Positions 51,098 to 55,755 of a DNA stretch of 55,755 nt are shown piece by piece (within the stretch, counting starts at the first letter, position 1; the number at the start of each line of letters is the position of its first letter). The position numbers and the translations under genes were made by a program. The notes under the pieces are model-generated. The model ran no database searches. It had not been told where the DNA came from and worked only from the letters and a program-made list of their open reading frames with translations. The stretch is from an uncultured Scytonema sp. (GTDB taxonomy: Bacteria; Cyanobacteriota; Cyanobacteriia; Cyanobacteriales; Nostocaceae): positions 1 to 55,755 of the forward strand of contig CALMVQ010000260.1 in the NCBI GenBank assembly GCA_937873135.1, given 5' to 3'.

Positions 51098-51271
51098 ATG
51101 TCGCAAAATCTTCACTCCGAACAAGCCAACTCAAAAATTCAAGGAAATTTTTACCCTCAAGAGCGAGAAGAATGGCTAAGGACTTATAAGGAATTAACAC
51201 TAGGACAACTTGCATCGACAGTATACCACCTTTGCCACTCTTCTCACCGCCGAAAGGAGTTTCAACCATGA
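51098..51271 (+). CDS. Small protein heading the Rep-like operon
   Basis: 57 aa from ATG 51098 (MSQNLHSEQANSKIQGNFYP); the open frame begins earlier at a GTG (50942) but the upstream part is unconvincing. Contains REEWLRTYKELTLGQLAST. It overlaps the next start by ATGA, so it is translationally coupled to the Rep-like gene. It could be a leader peptide that tunes Rep synthesis, as in other plasmids. Confidence 0.5.
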   Translation: MSQNLHSEQANSKIQGNFYPQEREEWLRTYKELTLGQLASTVYHLCHSSHRRKEFQP

Positions 51272-52131
51272 CATCTAAAAATAATGGGCAAAACCACCTT
51301 TCTACACCTTTTCACCGTTTGACAGAAGAAGAACTTCGGCAATGGTATAAAGACAAGCTGATTGCAACAACTGGTTATCTTCTAGCAATTAGAAAAATTA
51401 AAGCACCGCCCGGAGTATCGTTTACTATCCCCAATGTTCTGAAGTTCTGTGAAGACTGGGGAATTGCTAGATCCGCCTTCTACCGAGCTGTTGATTATCT
51501 AAGAGACTTGGGTTACTTCACTTGGGAAGCTACACACGGCATTATCCTCTCAGATTCTAAGAAAGTTATTTCTTTTCCTACAGAGAAAAAGTGTCCCACT
51601 GATGGGACACAGCTCCAACAGAGGGACACAGAATCTCGTCAAAGGGACAGCACATCCCATACAAGGGACACAAAATCCCTTCTCGGGGACAGCACATCCC
51701 ATACAAGGGACACAAATCACTCAAAATCATTACAGGACAACGATCAGAGCGCCCCTCAGATATATACAGATAAAACAGATATACAGACTCTCTCAGATCT
51801 ACCCACACAAGAGAGAGAGAGTTTTGAAAAGTTTGTCAGGGAAGAATACTTCAATAGAGAAGGTAAAAAGATTAGGACTTTTACCTCTTTTATAAAAGGC
51901 GAACACTTTCAAGAGTGGTATCGGGAATATCAAAACCGCCCTGAAGTTCAGCAATCCGTACAAAATGTCAAATGGACAAACCACCCTCACCGCGACGAAT
52001 GGATGGCTGAAATTGAAAGAAGCGGGAACCCCCTTATATTTGCTGCTCGGGATAAGGAAAAGCAAGAGTTTGTAAAATGGGCCAATGAAAACAAGCTGTT
52101 TAGCTGGCACAAGGAGGATGAAAATGGGTGA
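51268..52131 (+). CDS. Winged-helix replication initiator-like protein with internal iterons
   Basis: 287 aa from ATG 51268 (GAAAGGAG upstream). N-terminal domain about 20-100 is a winged helix: LIATTGYLLAIRKIKAPPGV, VLKFCEDWGIARSAFYRAVD YLRDLGYF. A low-complexity Ser/Thr/Asp linker of heptads (QRDTESR QRDSTSH TRDTKSL) follows at about 112-150, encoded by 21-bp DNA repeats. A charged C-terminal domain comes last (FTSFIKGEHFQEWYREYQNR). The N-terminal DNA-binding domain, origin-like repeats in the middle of the gene, and a C-terminal partner-binding domain match the plan of phage lambda O. Role as Rep is inferred. Confidence 0.65.
   Translation: MTSKNNGQNHLSTPFHRLTEEELRQWYKDKLIATTGYLLAIRKIKAPPGVSFTIPNVLKFCEDWGIARSAFYRAVDYLRDLGYFTWEATHGIILSDSKKVISFPTEKKCPTDGTQLQQRDTESRQRDSTSHTRDTKSLLGDSTSHTRDTNHSKSLQDNDQSAPQIYTDKTDIQTLSDLPTQERESFEKFVREEYFNREGKKIRTFTSFIKGEHFQEWYREYQNRPEVQQSVQNVKWTNHPHRDEWMAEIERSGNPLIFAARDKEKQEFVKWANENKLFSWHKEDENG
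51591..51712. repeat. Iteron-like array: six GGGACA repeats at 19-21 bp spacing
   Basis: GGGACA begins at 51604, 51623, 51644, 51665, 51686 and 51707: spacings 19, 21, 21, 21, 21. An inverted copy at 51591 makes the palindrome GTGTCCCA-ctga-TGGGACAC. Alternate units are nearly identical over about 28 bp, so the base unit has doubled to 42 bp. Repeats one or two helical turns apart are the hallmark of iteron origins. Candidate replication origin. Confidence 0.65.
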
Positions 52132-52612
52132 AAACGATTTTGCTCCCCTTGAACCGCTTCCAGTACGCCCAGATGAAGAAGCCGAAAAAGAAATACGGCA
52201 TCCGTTTTGGCACTGCTTCTGCTGCCAAGACACAGGCAAAATACAACCCCACTTAGTTCGCCGTGTCATACCAAGCTACAACTATGAGCGCGATCGCCTC
52301 CCCATTTGTCAAAATTGTCACAAGGGACATGACTGGTTTCACTTAAATGATTTGGGTGTAATAGATACACGCTTGGGTCCACAAATTTGTAGAAAGCTGG
52401 ATTCTCTCGCCCGTGAAGACTGGCGGCTGACTGCCCAAGCATGGTTTGAAATGATGAAACAGCGTTTAGAGCAGGCAACAGGGGAAATTACCGCCGAACA
52501 TAACTTAAGGAAACGCGATCGCATACAAGCCGAATTCATCCTCGTACAGGAAAAGCACGGACGTGCGCGGGGTGATTGGGAGGAAATTGAGGACTCGGAG
52601 GTAGCTGAATGA
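52124..52612 (+). CDS. Zinc-ribbon protein of the replication operon
   Basis: 162 aa from ATG 52124, with AAGGAGG seven bases before it, overlapping the Rep-like gene by 8 bp. Contains HCFCCQDTGKIQPHLVRRVI, PICQNCHKGHDWF: two C-x2-C pairs that would bind zinc. The rest is helical (WRLTAQAWFEMMKQRLEQAT). No named family. By lambda analogy it could help load the helicase, but that is speculation. Confidence 0.65.
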   Translation: MGENDFAPLEPLPVRPDEEAEKEIRHPFWHCFCCQDTGKIQPHLVRRVIPSYNYERDRLPICQNCHKGHDWFHLNDLGVIDTRLGPQICRKLDSLAREDWRLTAQAWFEMMKQRLEQATGEITAEHNLRKRDRIQAEFILVQEKHGRARGDWEEIEDSEVAE

Positions 52613-53445
52613 TTACCGTAGTCACAGTACCCCTAGAAGAACTGAGCGAAGACGAGCAGCGAAGAAGAGAACATTTAGAGCGTCAAGTTGAAAAAGCTTT
52701 CTACCTTGCTGGACTCGCGTTGCAGGAACTGAGGGACAAACGTTTATATCGTTCCAGTCACAAAACCTTTGAGGAGTACTGCCGTGATAGATTTGGGCAT
52801 AGTCGGCAAAAGTCTAACTATTTGATTGCTGCTGCGGGTGTTTTTGACAATTTGACAACCAATGGTTGTCAAATTTGTCAGGAAGATTTGACAACCAATA
52901 GTTTACAAATCCTACCCACTAATGAACGTCAAATTCGTCCCCTTACCAAACTAGAACCTAACCAACAGTGTGAAGTATGGCAAAGGGCGGTAGAGGAAGC
53001 GGGCGGACGGATGCCATCTGGGCGCATTGTTCAAGATATTGTACAACGTGTTATGGAACGTACAAAACTGCCAAATCCCTATCGATTAGGGGAAGTTTGC
53101 CAGTTTATTGTTAAAGATAATCCTGACTTGCGCGGCAAAAGTGGATGTTGGTGTATTGTGAGTCAAGTGAATGAATTTAGTTGTAATGTTATGGTTTGGG
53201 ACGGGGAATACACTGTGAAAGTTGAACATTTGAAGTCCTTTGATTACTCGGATGCTGATTGTGAACAGATGCATAAGTTAAGCTTACGTATCACTAAACT
53301 ACGTAACAGTGGCAAGTTGGAAGATGTGGCGAAAGCCAACTTAAAACATTTGGGTGAAGTGAAGCGTCCCTACCTAACACCGTTGGAAGAAAAGCTATTG
53401 GAGGTTTTGGAACAAGAGTATAGATTGCTACCAATGGACATGTAG
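52609..53445 (+). CDS. ParB-like/plasmid partition-type DNA-binding protein
   Basis: 278 aa, ATG 52609 overlapping the previous stop. Helical N-terminal domain (KAFYLAGLALQELRDKRLYR, TFEEYCRDRFGHSRQKSNYL) followed by LPTNERQIRPLTKLEPNQQC EVWQRAVEEA, the cyanobacterial ParB/DUF3102-like pattern for DNA recognition. The C-terminal half contains a small beta domain (GCWCIVSQVNEFSCNVMVWD). The gene includes a 27-bp palindrome with further TTTGACAA copies that may be its own binding site. Confidence 0.65.
   Translation: MITVVTVPLEELSEDEQRRREHLERQVEKAFYLAGLALQELRDKRLYRSSHKTFEEYCRDRFGHSRQKSNYLIAAAGVFDNLTTNGCQICQEDLTTNSLQILPTNERQIRPLTKLEPNQQCEVWQRAVEEAGGRMPSGRIVQDIVQRVMERTKLPNPYRLGEVCQFIVKDNPDLRGKSGCWCIVSQVNEFSCNVMVWDGEYTVKVEHLKSFDYSDADCEQMHKLSLRITKLRNSGKLEDVAKANLKHLGEVKRPYLTPLEEKLLEVLEQEYRLLPMDM
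52849..52875. promoter_or_regulatory. Palindrome inside the ParB-like gene
   Basis: 12-bp arms AATTTGACAACC / GGTTGTCAAATT with loop AAT. Extra copies of TTTGACAA lie at 52843-52850 and 52886-52893, giving a cluster of four half-sites in about 55 bp. Candidate parS-like or operator site. Confidence 0.5.
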
Positions 53446-53583
53446 TTATTATCCTACATTCCGCACCCACAACTGTCACACTGCAATGAAACGCATCTAT
53501 CTAGTACAGAAGAACTAGTTTATTTGAGGGTTGACTACAGTTAAATAAGAATAACTCCTCTTAAGCTGTCTAGAGAGGATTAA

Positions 53584-53602
53584 AATAATGATAATCATTA
53601 TG
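53584..53602. promoter_or_regulatory. Fur-box-like site
   Basis: AATAATGATAATCATTATG matches the classical 19-bp Fur consensus at 17 positions. It lies about 230 bp before the XRE gene start and just before a G-run and a large foldback. Iron control of a plasmid regulator would be unusual. Confidence 0.55.
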
Positions 53603-53617
53603 ATGAAGGGGGGGGGA

Positions 53618-53817
53618 AGGGCTCACAAGGGTAGGTTTTTTACATGTAGGTAAGACTGGGTAGACTTGGGGGGAAAGTAGACCAGGAAGATGAAGAAAAC
53701 CTATGTATATATACTGTTTTTTTATCTGTTCCGGGTCAAAAAACTACAAGGTCTACTTTCCTTCCTTGTCCTCCAAGTCTTGCCAACACCCGAAAGTAAA
53801 AAACCTACACCTGTGAG
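53618..53817. repeat. Approximately 200-bp imperfect foldback before the XRE gene
   Basis: The left arm (about 53618-53683: CTCACAAGGGTAGGTTTTTT, ACTTGG, AAAGTAGACC) pairs with the right arm (about 53748-53817) in the same order when reversed. The matched blocks are CTCACA, GTAGGTTTTTTAC, ACTTGG and AAGTAGACC. It covers the 5' end of the open frame of the following gene and could be an RNA structure or a MITE relic. Confidence 0.65.
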
Positions 53818-54193
53818 GGGGAGAAGGGTAAAAGTAGAACGATTAGCCAAATTGGTTAAAGAGCTAAGAAGCTCTCAAAGTCAACACCAGTTCGCCAAAA
53901 AACTCGGTGTCAGTCGTTCGTCGATAACTTTTTGGGAATCTGGGCAAGCTTGGCCAGAGGTAGAAAACTTAGAAAAACTGGCAGCGTTGAAAGGGTGGAG
54001 CCTCTCTGACTTACAAATGTACCTAGTCTATGGAGATTCACCTGAGTATGAACAGACATGTCCACTTGAGCAGATATTAAATACACTGCGATCGCTTCCT
54101 TCTGAGGCAGTGGCGCAAGTAGTAAATGTAGGGGTGGAGACATTAGTAAACCGAAGTATTACTACTCCTCGTTCTTTAAGTGAATCGGCGTAA
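53813..54193 (+). CDS. XRE-family regulator behind a foldback leader
   Basis: 126 aa if started at GTG 53813 (GRRVKVERLAKLVK). The frame is open back to ATG 53690, but that extra part is encoded by the foldback and looks like noise (FFYLFRVKKLQGLLSFLVLQ). HTH: HQFAKKLGVSRSSITFWESG QAWPEVENLEKLA, standard Cro/CI type. The C-terminal part includes LEQILNTLRSLPSEAVAQVV. No partner gene is adjacent. Confidence 0.75.
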   Translation: MRGRRVKVERLAKLVKELRSSQSQHQFAKKLGVSRSSITFWESGQAWPEVENLEKLAALKGWSLSDLQMYLVYGDSPEYEQTCPLEQILNTLRSLPSEAVAQVVNVGVETLVNRSITTPRSLSESA

Positions 54194-54378
54194 GTCTCTC
54201 GCCACAGCAGGTGTAGTAATGGATAATCACTGATTGGAAGCAATGCAAGGAGTGTCATTGGTAACAAATCTAAAGTAAAAATATTTTGTCAATACGTCCA
54301 AAGAGAGAAATAAACTTATTATTTTGAAAAAATTATTAGGGGACTTCCTTAAAGGGCGTAACTCCTTCGCTGTCTCTA

Positions 54379-54416
54379 AAATAGTCTCCCCATAAACAGT
54401 TATGGGGAGACTATTT
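54379..54416 (-). terminator. 17-bp perfect hairpin, likely two-way terminator
   Basis: Arms AAATAGTCTCCCCATAA (54379-54395) and complement (54400-54416), 4-nt loop, 17 bases past the leftward stop at 54433 and 186 bases past the XRE gene. T-rich on both sides. Confidence 0.7.
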
Positions 54417-54432
54417 GGACTGTAAATATAAA

Positions 54433-54702
54433 CTACACAAATGCAGTTTTTGGCAGCGATTTTATTAGCTGTAAGTATTGGGTTTTAGGAGAAATAGACC
54501 GAAAGTAGATAGGAAAAGAACCGTCTCCGTAGAGCTTGACATCCCGTTTGTCAAACTCAATCTCTTGTATCTCTAGCCATTTTTTAACGATGGCATAGTA
54601 TTCTGCTAGAAAGATTGCTGGGAAGTAGATGCGTCCCGTTTTAACAGCAGTTTGTTTGTGTGTCAGGACTTGAAATTGGGGTTGAGTGAGGACTTCTGCC
54701 AT
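54433..54702 (-). CDS. Hypothetical protein, 89 aa
   Basis: Small soluble protein (TGRIYFPAIFLAEYYAIVKK WLEIQEIEF). No family recognised. It has an ATG start at 54702 and a strong terminator just behind it, supporting a real single-gene unit. Confidence 0.6.
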   Translation of the reverse strand: MAEVLTQPQFQVLTHKQTAVKTGRIYFPAIFLAEYYAIVKKWLEIQEIEFDKRDVKLYGDGSFPIYFRSISPKTQYLQLIKSLPKTAFV

Positions 54703-54836
54703 AAGGAATCTTGATCAGATTTCAATTCCAAAAAGCCGTCAGGCTAGATATCTGTGAAGCTAAGTGGTAGACTCCTCTTCAACGAGAATCCCACAGTGTC
54801 TCTAGCAATGACTGAAATTTTTAGGGCGCAAAAAAC

Positions 54837-54858
54837 AAACCCTACTGTAGTAGGGTTT
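54837..54858 (-). terminator. Rho-independent terminator after the gene at 54883
   Basis: 10-bp stem AAACCCTACT/AGTAGGGTTT with a 2-nt loop; read leftward it is followed by GTTTTTTG. It lies 25 bases past the stop codon. Confidence 0.85.
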
Positions 54859-54882
54859 GCGAAGAAGTGGAGTGAGAACTGT

Positions 54883-55170
54883 CTAGTCTTGCGGCGGCGT
54901 GATTTCAACAATTCGGAACCGGAGTTCGCCCTCGTCGGAAGGCCAGTTGATCGTCGTCGTTTGCGAACCAGCGATGGGCGCTGATTCAATCTGGAAGCTG
55001 CCAGATTCTAACCACACGCCCTCACTGTCTACCGCGCCGGGGATTAGCTGCCGAAATGCAGGGCTGTCGGCGCACCTGCCCTCCAGTACGTTGTAGCGAA
55101 TCCGCCACTCAATTGAGTTGAGAACTCCTGTTGCGAGAGAGTCGGTTGCGCCATCGAAGAAAAGTGCCAT
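54883..55170 (-). CDS. Hypothetical protein, 95 aa
   Basis: Beta-rich (IEWRIRYNVLEGRCADSPAF; ELRFRIVEITPP), possibly a small sandwich or jelly-roll fold. Clearly more GC-rich than its neighbours, with a proper terminator, suggesting a recently acquired gene. No family recognised. Alternatively part of a phage structural gene. Confidence 0.55.
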   Translation of the reverse strand: MALFFDGATDSLATGVLNSIEWRIRYNVLEGRCADSPAFRQLIPGAVDSEGVWLESGSFQIESAPIAGSQTTTINWPSDEGELRFRIVEITPPQD

Positions 55171-55228
55171 GGTCTTGCCCAGTAGGTTATCACAAAAAAA
55201 AGGCTGTCAAGCCGTTCAATGGGGAGAT

Positions 55229-55392
55229 TTCGCGGCGTTGCTGAACCAAAATATGAATGTTCCATATTGAATCTTAAGGGCGACAGGCTCATTGCTGTTA
55301 TCAAGCAAACTTTTCAAAGAGCGATCGCTTAGGGATGTAGGTGCTTTTAGAAACAATCATTGCAGGTTCTAACTAGGCAGCCAACTTTATTT
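55229..55392. other. Short intergenic region
   Basis: No gene. It contains a 17-bp sequence, TTCGCGGCGTTGCTGAA (55229-55245), also found inside the DnaB fragment (8319-8335), and a HIP1 site near 55320. Confidence 0.4.
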
Positions 55393-55755
55393 CTATGAGC
55401 GCTTTCTGAATTTCTCACTTTTAATGAAAGCGATTATCTCCTGTATCGCTACTCCTTGATTCTGCATTACCTCAATAGCTGGCACAATGTGAGTGGGGAT
55501 TGAGCCGATAGATCGCCCCTTCCACTCCTCATCAATTTTTTCTTCCCAGTTGAAGCCCCAGCGCCAGTGTTTTGGGTTATCTGGATTCCTTGCACCATCT
55601 ACACGAGGGTAGGAGACAATCACCCCTGATTTCAGTTTCTTGTGTTCCAAATAGCGGTACAGACAGCCTCTTGGTTTTTTCTTAGAGGATGGCTCAGGTT
55701 TTTCCTCTAAGAATTCAACTGAGGGTGAGTCATCTGAAACTTTCTTAGAGGATAG
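55393..55755 (-). CDS. Partial cyanobacterial protein (5' end beyond the window)
   Basis: The frame stays open to the window edge, so the start lies to the right. Visible 120 residues: a Ser/Lys-rich linker with repeated SSKK, then GCLYRYLEHKKLKSGVIVSY PRVDGARNPDNPKHWRWGFN WEEK and GRSIGSIPTHIVPAIEVM. This conserved domain occurs at the end of several cyanobacterial plasmid proteins; its function is not known to me. It could bind nucleic acid, given its basic, aromatic character. Confidence 0.75.
   Translation of the reverse strand, partial: LSSKKVSDDSPSVEFLEEKPEPSSKKKPRGCLYRYLEHKKLKSGVIVSYPRVDGARNPDNPKHWRWGFNWEEKIDEEWKGRSIGSIPTHIVPAIEVMQNQGVAIQEIIAFIKSEKFRKRS

Noticed and set aside
51598-51720. 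CRISPR-like array
   Set aside because: The repeats are 6-8 bp at a 21-bp period within a coding frame, too short and too closely spaced for CRISPR; they fit iterons.

Overview
The window looks like part of a large plasmid, or plasmid-derived island, from a filamentous heterocyst-forming cyanobacterium (Nostocales). Evidence for this is the many HIP1 octamers (GCGATCGC), the CCCTGCTCC-type and GTGTGGGG-type intergenic repeats, short hairpin repeats inserted in frame in genes, and typical cyanobacterial families (MEKHLA, CHAT, DUF1822, a TRADD-N-associated membrane protein, an IscB/HEARO element). No rRNA, tRNA, CRISPR array or core metabolic gene was seen.

Layout. 1-2.3 kb: G-rich repeats and an IscB-type element with its omega-RNA region. 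2.4-6.8 kb: a tightly overlapping rightward operon with an actin-like (ParM-like) ATPase, a small partner, a ParA-like ATPase, a one-TM protein and a membrane-anchored PD-(D/E)XK-like protein, probably for segregation or mobilisation. 6.9-10 kb: small accessory genes, an HNH protein, a DnaB fragment and a CoiA-like protein. 10.1-13.8 kb: a 1223-aa protein carrying the DFDGD active-site motif of multi-subunit RNA polymerases in a context that reads like eukaryotic RNA-dependent RNA polymerases (RDR/QDE-1) and bacterial YonO. 14-20.6 kb: a frameshifted PIN gene with its partner, small plasmid genes sharing an upstream GCTCACGC box, and a short prim-pol protein. 21.5-30.4 kb: signalling, conflict and stress cargo (Hanks-type kinase, MEKHLA, SnoaL-like, CHAT fused to a PstS-like domain, XRE plus PIN-DUF1822, TRADD-N-associated membrane protein).

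30.9-49 kb: a leftward conjugative type IV secretion operon, read in transcription order from 48989: pilin-like, VirB3/TraL-like, VirB4/TraC, VirB5-like, an inserted IS607-type element (resolvase and TnpB), VirB6-like, VirB8/TraE-like, VirB10-like, VirB9/TraK-like, a secreted lysozyme-like protein, a membrane protein, the coupling protein VirD4/TraD, two unknowns and an AAA+ ATPase. No relaxase was recognised. 49-50.1 kb is a mostly non-coding leader containing a 222-bp MITE.

50.4-53.5 kb looks like a replication and control locus: an XRE repressor with three palindromic operators, and a rightward operon of a small protein, a winged-helix Rep-like protein whose gene contains six GGGACA repeats at 19-21 bp spacing (a candidate iteron origin inside the gene, as in lambda O), a zinc-ribbon protein and a ParB-like protein. 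The right end holds another XRE gene behind a foldback leader with a Fur-box-like site, then small unknowns.

Strongest leads: the RDR-like polymerase; the 21-bp iteron-like array inside the Rep-like gene; and a family of 44-bp hairpin repeats, two of which have inserted in frame into iscB.
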